This document shows positions 23,554-32,912 of a DNA stretch of 64,000 nt, in pieces. Every line of letters starts with the position of its first letter. Within the stretch, counting starts at the first letter, position 1. The DNA is taken from assembly GCF_036669915.1 (NCBI RefSeq), contig NC_089315.1, positions 9,276,374 through 9,340,373 of the forward strand, written 5' to 3'. The position numbers and the translations under genes are program-made. The notes beneath the pieces are model-generated. The model was not told the origin of the DNA. It did no database searches and saw only the letters and a list, made by a program, of their open reading frames with translations. This stretch comes from Pocillopora verrucosa. Lineage: Eukaryota > Cnidaria > Anthozoa > Scleractinia > Pocilloporidae.

Positions 23554-24560
23554 CAGGGGTCTTACAATCAATGGTTCTTACAATCAGGGGTCTTACAATC
23601 AGGGGTTCTTACAATCAGGGGTTCTTACAACCAGGGGTTCTTACGATCAGGGGTCTTACAATCAGGGGTTCTAACAACCAAGGGTTCTTACGATCAGGGG
23701 TCTTACAATCAGGGATTCTTACAATCAGGGGTTCTTACGATCAGGGGTTCTTACAATCAGGGGTTCAAATCAACGTGTCTTACATGACGAGTCTGTGCCC
23801 AGATGTTGATATTGATCGTAAAATCTTACGATCAGGGGTCCGTGTTGATCGTGAATTCTCGCATCCAGTGCGTATCCTCTGCTCAGATGTTGAAATTGAC
23901 CTTACAAGATTATATTCGTATTAAACCCGTGCCCAGATGTTTATTGCGATTGTAAAATCTCACATCTAGGGGTCGGCGCGCAGATGTTGACATCGATCGT
24001 GAATTTTCCTTACATTCAGGGGTCTCATATTCAGGGGTTCTTACAATCAGGGGTTCTTACAATCAGGGGTTCTTACAATCAGGGGTTCTTACAATCAGGG
24101 GTTTATATCACTGTATCTTACATGACACATCTGTGCCCAGTTATTGATATTGATCGTTGTTCCTTACATTCAGGGGTTCAAATGAACGTGTCTTACATGA
24201 CAGGTCTGTGTGGTTCTTACAATCAGGGGTTCTTACGATCAGTGGTTCTTACAATCAGGGGTTCAAATGAACGTGTATTACATGACGATTCTGTGCCCAG
24301 ATGTTGATATTGATCGTAAAATCTTACGATCAGGGGTCCGTGTTGATCATAAACTTTTACATCTAGTGCGTGTCGTGTGCTCAGATGTTGATATTGACCT
24401 TACAATGTCACATCCATGTCAAACCCGTGTCCTGATGTTTATATCGATCGTAAAATCTTACGTCTAGGGGTCTGCGCGCAGATGTTGATATCGATCGTGA
24501 ATGCTTTCGTTACATCCAGGGGTCTTAGATTCGTATCTTACATCCAGGGGTTTTTAATTG
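23554..24560. repeat. Minisatellite with higher-order structure
   Basis: Units of 15-17 bases (GGGGTTCTTACAATCA) are repeated about 13 times at 23554-23770, about 5 times at 24030-24110 and again at 24207-24265. They alternate with long complex units containing GTGCCCAGATGTTGATATTG and CGATCAGGGGTCCGTGTTGA. The complex unit starting at 23764 repeats at about 24258, a period near 494 bases, and its shorter sub-repeats end with CAGGGGTC as well. It occupies the position of exon 5 of the broken TMEM198-like copy. Confidence 0.85.
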
Positions 24561-24723
24561 TATCTCTGAATAGTCGCCATGTCACAATAGCGAGTTATAT
24601 AAGGTGGTGTTTTGTTAATATTGTACGGTAGTTTTATATAAGGGTCTGTTCCCAGCTACTGATATCGATCCTATTATTATCCACGTTCTGCGAGAAATAT
24701 GTGAGACGAAACACGTATCGACG

Positions 24724-25794
24724 GAGGGCTTATACTATTTTGCGAAACGAAACGAAACGAAACGAAATCGGGTGAGATAGAACAAAACTAAAGGAATAAT
24801 GCAGAGATATTTTCTAATAAGGTAAAGATAACTTTCACAAGGAGTTTGGAGTAATCGTTCATTAACAAGAAGGATTTTCATTCATTTCGCAAAATAGTAA
24901 TTTTTGGAGAGATACTATTTTGCGAAATCGACTATTTTTACCCTTCAATAACTTTCTTTTCGGGTTACAAAAATACGCTTAAACATTTCATTATAGTATA
25001 TTCTCGAAGGGTTCGGTCACCTCCTCTTTCACTATCCAGATATCATTGATTTCGCAAAGTAGTAATGTCAGAAAAATTACTGTTTGACGGAATAGCTAGG
25101 CTATTTCCCTCAGCGGTAACGATGTTGCTATTCTCGTGTCATACAATAGGTTTTCGGTAGGTTTTAATTTAAAGCACTATCAAATCTCAAAAGATCGAAG
25201 CTATCTTTACCTATATAAATGGCAACATCGTTACCGCCCACCGAGTGTAAATAATCCATTTCACAAAATAAACATTTTTCTGACAGTACTACATTAAATT
25301 AGTTTAGAAATTATTACATTAAAGAGGAGGTGACCGAGATCTTTTAGAATATACTATAATGGAAGGTTTAACTGTATTTTCGTGACATGGAAGAGATCAC
25401 GTTAGTCACCGAAGGGTGAAAATAGTCCATTTCGCAAAATAGTAACTATCCTAGAATTACTATTTTGCGAAATACATTTTAATACGGTTTAAGAAATAAG
25501 AGGAGGCCAAAATGTTCGGTGATATACTAATTTGTAATGTTTAAATGTATTTTTGTTGACATGGAAGAGGTCACGTTAGTCACCGCTGGGTGAAAATAGT
25601 CCATTTCGCAAAATAGTAACTCTCCTAAAATTACTATTTTGCGAAATGAATAAAAATCCTTCTTGTTAATGAACGATTACAATAAATTCCTTGTGAAAGT
25701 TTCCTTAACCTTGTTAGAAAATATATCTGCATTATTCCTTTAGTTTTGTTCTATCTCACCTGATTTCGTTTCGTTTCGCAAAATAGTATAAGCC
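24724..25794. mobile_element. 1.07-kb foldback element with TTTCGCAAAATAGTA motifs
   Basis: The left arm (GGCTTATACTATTTTGCG, then GGGTGAGATAGAACAAAACT, AATGCAGAGATATTTTCTAA, TTCATTAACAAGAAGGATTT) is repeated in inverse order to the right end (AAATCCTTCTTGTTAATGAA ... CGCAAAATAGTATAAGCC), with arms of about 200 bases or more. TTTCGCAAAATAGTA occurs about eight times in both orientations, and the centre is itself roughly symmetric (24960-25600). TCGACG flanks both sides (24718-24723 and 25795-25800), a candidate target duplication. No ORF. A non-autonomous DNA transposon is most likely. Confidence 0.7.
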
Positions 25795-26752
25795 TCGACG
25801 TAGCAGCGTTACAGTCAGTCTGTCAAAACTTCCCTCTTCCTTTTCTCTTTATCTCATCGTTGAATGAGATAGACCTCCACTCAGTTTAGTGTAAGCTCAC
25901 TGATCAGCCAATCAACGTGCTCCTTCTGTCTATTTGACAATTTTTCCATGAGCGCGTGTTGGAGATGAGGTGGTAAAATGGCTGTTATCAATCTCGTATC
26001 CAACAAGTGTGAATGGAATAACTTTTTTTGTTAAATTCTTTCAAATCTTGAACGTTTGGATGTTTGAAGCTTTATTCAGCACCGTAACAGTTGGCGCAAA
26101 GCATTTCAATATCAGTTGACTCGGTGTATGAGCTGATAACCGGAGTTGATTGCACCGATCAGAATACTGGAAGTGCAATATTCGGACTGAGTTGAAAATG
26201 AAATAAACTCACAGAACAAACTACGGTTCACGTCAATAGTTAATTAATTTTTCTCGGCTTGTGATCTTTGCTAGTCGAGGTTTACTTCCAATCTTGGTCT
26301 TCCACCTGACGTACAAAAGGCTGCTACACATATCGCACGGAGGGCGGTTAACTTGGATTTAGTGCCGGGTAAGTCAGTATTATAACTGACTCAACGTTCG
26401 TTTATGATACAGAATGATGAAGTCAGCGAAGTATATAATTTATTTGCGCAGAATCATTCACCACGTGGTTTAGATTTCCGAAACAAGTCTGCGAGTGACA
26501 GAAGAGAATATCGTAATGAGAAATAAATTTTCGAGATTATTCGTCGGGCTTAAAGGTAAATGCCAATCGAGTTTGAGACTGAAATCAATTATCTTCCTTT
26601 CCTTTGATTTAAGAAGCTATATACTATTTGCGCGGTTAAACCAGGTTTTATCCGTTAATTCTCTACTATTTTGAACAAATCCTACAGCAGTTATGACATC
26701 GTTCCATTTTTCCCATAACCAATTATTTTAATTTTCTTTTATTTCCCTTTAG

Positions 26753-26829
26753 TCGAAGTCCCATTTTAGTGGCGGCTGCTGCGATTTACATGGCGTCTCA
26801 GGCATCGGAGGAAAAGAGATCACAAAAGG
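26753..26829 (+). pseudogene. TFIIB-like (GTF2B) exon fragment 1
   Basis: After a good acceptor (TTTATTTCCCTTTAG) the frame reads RSPILV then AAAAIYMASQASEEKRSQK, matching the second cyclin repeat of transcription factor IIB just before [13 protein letters not shown] recruits RNA polymerase II to the promoter. A GT follows the last AAG, but the next TFIIB exon (30048) needs a phase-1 donor, so the splice would shift the frame: one base has been lost at the donor. The sequence at about 26490-26563 (EENIVMRNKFSRLFVGLK, with donor GTAAAT) may be a decayed preceding exon, but that is uncertain. No complete gene can be built here. Confidence 0.65.
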
Positions 26830-27338
26830 TTTTAATTAACTGTTCTTCTTATGAAATGTTCATTAGATCTTTCTGAAGTAAGCCGTACTGAAATCTAACG
26901 AAATTTTTAGGAGTGCCCCTCGATCTGAAAGAGTATTATTTACTTCACGGTAAAACGCCTTTCGATTTCGTGCCGTAAACCAATTTGACACTAAGGGCCA
27001 ATGAGAGGGAAAGAAATTATCACAAGGAACCAATCAGAACTCAAAGTAAATACACGTAACCAGCGGTAGAAGCACGGGAAAACGCCGCTTATGGCCAAGT
27101 CTTCCAGGTTCCGCGCATGGTTGGTCAAGAGAGTAGTGCGAGTTAGTAGAACCATTGAAAAATGGTATTTCTGACGATTGAGTCTGCGAATAAGGCATAA
27201 ATATTTTGTCGGCACGAGATACGACAAGGCCCGGGCCTCAGGCCCGAGCATCATGGGTAATGATGCAATGGTATATAAGGGGGAGTATAGCACGTGGCGT
27301 CCATCTAGGCCTCAGAACCAACCGTCCACCTCTGGCTG

Positions 27339-28034
27339 ATGACAAATTTATTGGTCTTTTTCTGGTCTTTCCTTCTTGCTGTCGCCATGTCAATCGAGAA
27401 AGAAGACGTGGAAGCACTAATCAAGGCTAACAATGACAACCTTCTCGCTTCTTTCAAAGGCCTCTTAGAGCAGACCGTTTCCCAAATCAAACGGTCGAAC
27501 GAAGAATCGGCGGAAAGCCAGATGAAGGAGATCAAGCGCATCAAATTCAACGAGTCGCATAAATTTAAGAAAAAGGCTAACGAGGACCAATTCAACTTTA
27601 ACCAGAAGCTGAGCGAGATGCCAAATCCGCCGCCGAAAATTTACAGCTCGAGAAGGTCAAAAACCAGCTTAGAAGAAGATGAGACACTAATTTCTGAGCG
27701 GCAGAAACACATTCTACTGGCAGACAAGTCAGATTACGGATGCGCTACGGTTGATAAATATATAAAGCACAGTTTGGCAGATGACTCGGATGATGAGAAG
27801 CGGATATTCAAGGCTGAATCGCGCGCTCGTACTTTTGTCAACGCATTGAAGAAGAAGAAGAAATCTTCGGCGCCGGCAGAGTCTACCATGTCAAGCCAAC
27901 CGCGGCCTATTCCCGCACTTGTGCCTGGTTTTTCGCCTCGACCCAAACCCGGGACATGTTTTGCGTGTGGTAAACCTGGCCACTGGCGCGCATCCTGTCC
28001 AACAATGGCCCAGCAAAATACATCAACAAAGTGA
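27339..28034 (+). CDS. Gag-like protein of the DIRS-type element
   Basis: A 231-codon open frame; the probable start is the internal Met of VAMSIEKEDVEALI. It has an N-terminal coiled-coil-like charged region (KEDVEALIKANNDNLLASF), a Lys/Glu-rich middle and a C-terminal CCHC zinc knuckle (CFACGKPGHWRASC). It would bind element RNA. It lies 60 bases upstream of the pol frame. It is intact, whereas pol is broken. Confidence 0.7.
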   Translation: MTNLLVFFWSFLLAVAMSIEKEDVEALIKANNDNLLASFKGLLEQTVSQIKRSNEESAESQMKEIKRIKFNESHKFKKKANEDQFNFNQKLSEMPNPPPKIYSSRRSKTSLEEDETLISERQKHILLADKSDYGCATVDKYIKHSLADDSDDEKRIFKAESRARTFVNALKKKKKSSAPAESTMSSQPRPIPALVPGFSPRPKPGTCFACGKPGHWRASCPTMAQQNTSTK

Positions 28035-28094
28035 CTAGAGGACCGCCACAACTCAGGTGTAGTTCTTTTCTCTGTTAATATTGAAGCTAGTAGT

Positions 28095-29655
28095 TTGCCT
28101 TCGCAATCGGAATTAGGCAGTGCCATTGACTCGGATCCTAGCGTTGCCGCTTGTGCTGATTCTTTCCTGTTAGATTCCTTCAAAGATTCAGACTCACTTG
28201 CAGTAGATTTGTCTTATTCATCTGTATGTGGAAGACTTAGAAAATTTGTGGATTTTTGGCGTACTTTGGAAGTTTCGCAATTCGTCCTGAATGTCACTAT
28301 GCAGGGTTACAAAATTCCCTTCTTACAACTTCCCACACCTTTTACTAAGAGAAACAATGCTTCTGCTCGTGAGAATAGTGATTTTGTTTCGCAAGCTGTC
28401 AACGATTTACTTCGTTTGGACCTAATTGAAGAACTTGCTTGTAAGCCCAACATCATTAACCCACTTTCGGTTTCTATCCGTAGTTCGGGAAAGCAAAGGC
28501 TCATTTTGGATCTTCGACATGTCAACCAGTTTTTATACAAGCAGAAGTTTAAATGCGAAGATCTGGGCGTGGCTACGCAGTTATTTGATCGTAATTATTA
28601 CTTGTTTAAATTTGACCTTAAGTCTGGTTATCACCACATTGAAATTTTCCCGGACCACAGAAAATTTCTCGCTTTTGAGTGGGATTTTGGGAACGGGGTT
28701 TCAAGATATTTTCAGTTCTATGTGCTCCCTTTCGGGCTCTCTTCAGCTCCGTATATTTTCACATCAATTTTGAAGCCATCACAGAAATCTTGGAGGAGCC
28801 AGGGCATCCCTATAGCTATTTTCCTTTACGACGTTTTAGGAGGGGGAACAGATTTTGTTTCTGCTAAAGTTAACAGTTTAGTCATCCATTCAGATTTGCT
28901 CAAGTCTGGATTTGTTCCTAATGAGGAAAAGTCCCTTTGGGAACCTGTCCAAGTTATCACCTGGTTGGGTGTAGTTCTCGACACCATTGATGGGACTATA
29001 AAAGCAACCGAAGAGCGCATTGAAAAGTTAAACGCTGGCCTTGTTGAGCTATTGTCTTGTCAACCTCTCCGGAAAGTGCACTTGAAAAGAGTCGCTAGCG
29101 TAACGGGTCAAATAATTTCCCTCTCTCTCTCCCTGTGTGGGTTCCGTTGCCCGTATTATGACTAGATTTCTTTTCTCGGTCGTGAATTCGGCGCGCTCTT
29201 GGGAAAGCGAAGTTTTTCTCTCAGACGACTCCCTTTCAGAAATCAGTTTCTGGAAGAACAACGTGGTATTCCTCAATAGCAAGGTATGCTGGTCAGTCCA
29301 GTCCCTCCCGGTCAAGATCACCTTTTCAGATGCATCCAATTCGGCTTGTGGTGCTTTCGTAAAGAACTCGAATTTAATATTTCATCAGAACTGGTCTCCT
29401 GTAGAGCGTGCCCAAAGTTCCACATGGAGAGAACTCAAAGCTGTTTGCCTCGCCTTGGAAGCTTTCGCGAGTCATTTTTCTGGTGTTAAGGTTATTTGGT
29501 ATTCCGATAACCAGAACGTCGAATCGAATACCCAGATTTCCTGTCATATTTTTTCCCCGAAGGGGCTTTTTCTGGCAGGTTTTTTCTGGCCTCCGTATAA
29601 CCGTAGTAATGTCCTTGTAAGCGGTTGCCCACCTCTGTTAATCCCGACTTGGTGA
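28095..29655 (+). pseudogene. Broken pol (RT-RNase H) of the DIRS-type element
   Basis: Two overlapping frames make up pol: RT in 28095-29165 and the end of RT/connection plus RNase H in 29137-29655. The junction is a microsatellite frameshift in CTCTCTCTCTCCCTGTGTGG. The RT active site is FLYDVL instead of an F-L-D-D type motif. After WYSDNQNV the RNase H breaks off and unrelated sequence follows. Confidence 0.7.
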
Positions 29656-30047
29656 AGTGTGCATGTTAGTAATGTATACCTATTTTGAATTTGTAAGGAA
29701 TTGACTTTATATCAGGATTGTATATGGTATATCAGTTGCGAATGTATGTATGCACGCCTCGGGCTATATGTGCCTCGGGTTGGTTCTCGGCAGGCTTCCC
29801 TAAATAAACTTATTTGGTGTACACTACTGTGTTTTTTGTTGTGTAGTGGAGACTACATAGACAATTAATTGACAATTCTTCCAACATGCAATGTCGATTG
29901 TAGGTCATTCGATTCGCGCCAAAAGTAAGTGATGGAGGCGAACCTTTTGAAATCAGCACAAACACGGCATATTGGTATTGGCATGGTTATGATTACGTGA
30001 CATGAGTGCGATTACCTGACATGATTACGTTTGTGTTTCCTTTGTAG

Positions 30048-30217
30048 AAATCGGTGACATTGCCGGCGTAGCAGACGTTACTATTCGTCAATCGTACAGA
30101 CTTATCTATCTATGTGCAGCAGAACGTTTTCCGACTGACTTCCAGGTTACAACTCCCTTGGACAAACTTTCGAACATTTTATTTTTTTTACTTCTTTTCC
30201 TTATTTTTGACGTTTAG
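30048..30217 (+). pseudogene. TFIIB-like (GTF2B) last-exon fragment
   Basis: Behind a TTTCCTTTGTAG acceptor the frame reads (G)[19 protein letters not shown] then [20 protein letters not shown] and KL, matching the extreme C-terminus of TFIIB (which normally ends a few residues after VDKL). Here the stop is lost and a Phe/Leu-rich run continues to TAG at 30215-30217. With 26753-26829 it forms two consecutive TFIIB exons split by the DIRS element. The extended end and out-of-frame splice argue for a pseudogene. Confidence 0.7.
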
Positions 30218-30576
30218 ATGTTATTTATTTAAGCAATGATTCTTTGGTGGTTAAGGAAACGCACATTTGTAAAATTTAGTGCATTCTTCCGTTCAAAAAG
30301 ACTAGGTATTCAACTAAAAAATTTCACTTGTAAGAAATGACTCAGTATTGAACGTAGCAGTTACTTTCGGTTACTTAAAGAAGCTACAGGTAAGGCTTGT
30401 TAAGATCTGAGCGATATTTCGGAAAAGGAAGTACTTAAATACCAAGGAAAACGGTGATAATTTTTCGCTTCTTCTCGTCGACCTGATATTAGAGTAATTG
30501 ATATAGAATCAGTTCCAGTGAAGGGGGATAAGTTTTTAAAGATGTTGTGGTGCTGCGTCGGTGAGAAAGTATAACA

Positions 30577-30772
30577 AGGTAATTTAGTATTATCAACTGA
30601 GTTTATAACGTAAATTGGCCTACGTAAAGAGGTTCAAAGCTGACGTTTCGAGCGTTAGCCCTTCATCTTCGCCTTCCCTCCTACGAAGGGCTAACGCTCG
30701 AAACGTCAGCTTTGAACCTCTTTACGGTGGCCAATCTACGCTATAAACTCAGTTGATAATACTAACTTACCT
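30577..30772. mobile_element. 196-bp foldback MITE
   Basis: An almost perfect palindrome: left arm AGGTAATTTAGTATTATCAA through GGTTCAAAGCTGACGTTTCG and GAGCGTTAGCCCTTC; right arm is its inverse. Arms are about 85 bases with a loop of about 20. No coding capacity. Confidence 0.8.
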
Positions 30773-31856
30773 GACCTCAGAGTTAGTTTTGTATGTATGT
30801 TTATGAGTACTGAGTTTCGGCTAGACTACGACAATGTTTGAACCTCAAGAATCGAATAGGGTCAACGCCAAATAATTTTTCTTCGTTTAGTTAATGTTAC
30901 TTCGAATCTGTAAATTTTTCAAATTTTTTATCAATGCTAAGGATGTCTTCGATGATCCGCTTTGAAATTGAGAACCTGTTTTGCATTGTACAGTTAGGAT
31001 ATAAGTCAGTAATCGGCCAGCGCAGTTTTGCGTCGTGGAGGGTTTTTTTTTTAAAAGACAATAAATATTAAAAATCCATCGAAACTTCGTTTAAATTAGT
31101 GCAGCACATTAGGAGGATGGGGCACGAATACACCCGTAACTTTTGGTGATACATTCGTAAATTTTAGTATCAGACTCAAAGGGATAACTTTGGAGGAGAT
31201 GACACTGCCTACAGAGGAGGCTGAGAACCTGGGCAATCAGAGAATATGGCCATTGGAAGAAGGAAACAAGGGGGCATGAACTAACGAGCACTAGATGAGG
31301 CGAAAAAAAAAGTTTTGAAGTGGATGAGGCAACAGTCCGTAAGATCGTAAGGGTGATGGAAAAACAAGAGATCTTGAGAGTGAGATAAGTTGGTGCGATA
31401 ATTGGATGTCAAAAATAAAACAAATTTCTTCCTTTCCTTGTATTTTGAAAGCATTTGAATTCATCTGGTAAATAAATACACTGAAACCTCTATTTGGCAC
31501 GCAAGTTTACTCGGGTATTTGTCCTCGGACGTGGACATCACACACGAGAAGCGAACATCGAGCCTCGTGGGTCAGATTATGTCAAAATACAACTGTCTGC
31601 CCATACCTTCGCGCCAATGGAGGCTTTCGTGTCAATTATCCATCAAACATTTTGGGCAGCACACAGGACGAACCAGCTTTTAGTCAAAAACATTTACTCT
31701 GAGGAATGTTGACGACACTAACGACCGAAAACTTGTTACAACGGCAAAACACTTCCATCCTCTCCTCCTTGAAGTTAGTTTCAAATGTAAGCTTTCATTT
31801 TATCCAAGTTCAAAAATAGCGAGCGTCACTAGGGGAATAAAATTTATCTCCCTTCA
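30773..31856. other. No recognisable gene
   Basis: AT-rich sequence with only short unsupported frames. A GC-richer stretch at 31480-31640 (TCGGACGTGGACATCACACA) might be a degraded exon or promoter, but I cannot assign it. Confidence 0.3.
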
Positions 31857-31914
31857 TCGAAGATTGTCAAGTGGGAAATATAATTTGCTCTGAATGTGGT
31901 ATTGTTGATAAAGG
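31857..31914 (+). pseudogene. TFIIB zinc-ribbon-like fragment
   Basis: The frame IEDCQVGNIICSECGIVDKG resembles the TFIIB zinc ribbon (the second cysteine pair, C-x2-C, within an I-C-x-E-C-G core), with a possible donor at GGTCT|GTAAGC. It lies downstream of the two C-terminal TFIIB fragments, so the order is wrong for one gene. The match is short. Confidence 0.4.
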
Positions 31915-32912
31915 TCTGTAAGCTTTCAGGAGTTCAGGAGTATCTTTCCTTTTTGGCCCCAATAAAGATGCGCAATTCAGGTCAGATATTTAATGCAGAG
32001 ACAATCCGTTTCGAGACCAAAGAAGTAATCTCGCCATTGGTGGACAAACTGAAGAGAGAGCCCAAAATGAGTTAGTTTGTATCTCATGATTAGGACACAA
32101 GTAGGATGATGTAGCATTTATTCATCAATTCATCCTTCAGTACGAACTGTGACAATAACCATCGATTTCTTTACGATGGAATAATAATAATTACCGTAAA
32201 CACTCTTAAAAGCTCTCCTGGAGTGTATTAGAAACATACTACCGGGGCCAAAATTTCGTGTCACATTTTCCTTCTGAATTGTCACCCTCGTGCGACAAAT
32301 AACCGTATCACGATACATAAATTTTGTTGAAATCTCGTGATATTTAATCAAGTACGATGCCATTTAAGAATTGAGATTGAATTCGTGTATACTCTCGCAG
32401 TGCGGTAATTATATGGGCGTTCAATATACAGGTTTTATAATCGCTTATTTGTTTTAGTTTTTTCCTTCCTATGCTTAAGAAATGATTCTTTTGAAATACG
32501 TGTAAAATCACAATCAGATTTAAGGGAAAAATATTCTATTCTTTCAATATGACTAGCCACCTCTAAAATAAAGCGGGTTTCATTCAAGATAGACAACTGA
32601 CGATAATAACGCTCCACATATTACTCATAACTCATTACTCATAACCAATCCGTAGTTTTCTCTTCATTGCTAGTATATCCTCCTCTGTAGTAAAGAAAAC
32701 AGATAAATTAATAAAAATTGAACAAGCAGGAGAGTAATAAGTAGTCATTCTTATGCCTAGTCTCTCACAGACTCAAGTCTTATTGACGCATATGTGGTCT
32801 ATAAACGTGTTACCAAAGCCATAAGATCATTATCCATGCAGACCGAACAATGATCTCAAAAAGAGGAAAAGAAAGGCATACTGTTTATCGCTTGAGTAAA
32901 CTATTTTCTTAC
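31915..32912. other. No recognisable gene; 3' region of the block 2 Death-domain gene
   Basis: The terminal exon of the reverse-strand Death-domain gene should be here or further left, but none can be identified. Only short unsupported frames are present. Confidence 0.3.

Larger units (their letters stand above)
26960..29830 (+). mobile_element. DIRS-type retrotransposon, degenerate, lacking tyrosine recombinase
   Basis: A TATA-like promoter (GGTATATAAGGGGG, 27270) precedes a gag-like ORF (27339-28034, internal Met VAMSIEKEDVEAL) with a zinc knuckle CFACGKPGHWRASC. The pol frame 28095-29165 carries reverse-transcriptase motifs (LILDLRHVNQFL, FKFDLKSGYHHI, LPFGLSSAPYIFT) and continues in another frame 29137-29655 with RNase H (ITFSDASNSACGAF, WRELKAVCLALEAF, WYSDNQNV). 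LPFGLSSAPY and this RNase H type fit DIRS elements. The catalytic DD box is FLYDVLGGG, with Tyr in the first Asp position. Frame is lost near 29128 where CT and GT dinucleotide repeats have each expanded by one unit. No recombinase is present. AATAAA lies near 29801. Exact ends are uncertain. Confidence 0.75.

Noticed and set aside
23554..24560. CRISPR-like array
   Set aside because: Units are contiguous, without unique spacers of constant length, and the DNA is eukaryotic.
23571..24631. Forward frames reading LTIRGSYNQGFLQSGV repeats
   Set aside because: They are translations of the minisatellite; unit lengths of 15-17 bases change frame and there is no gene context.
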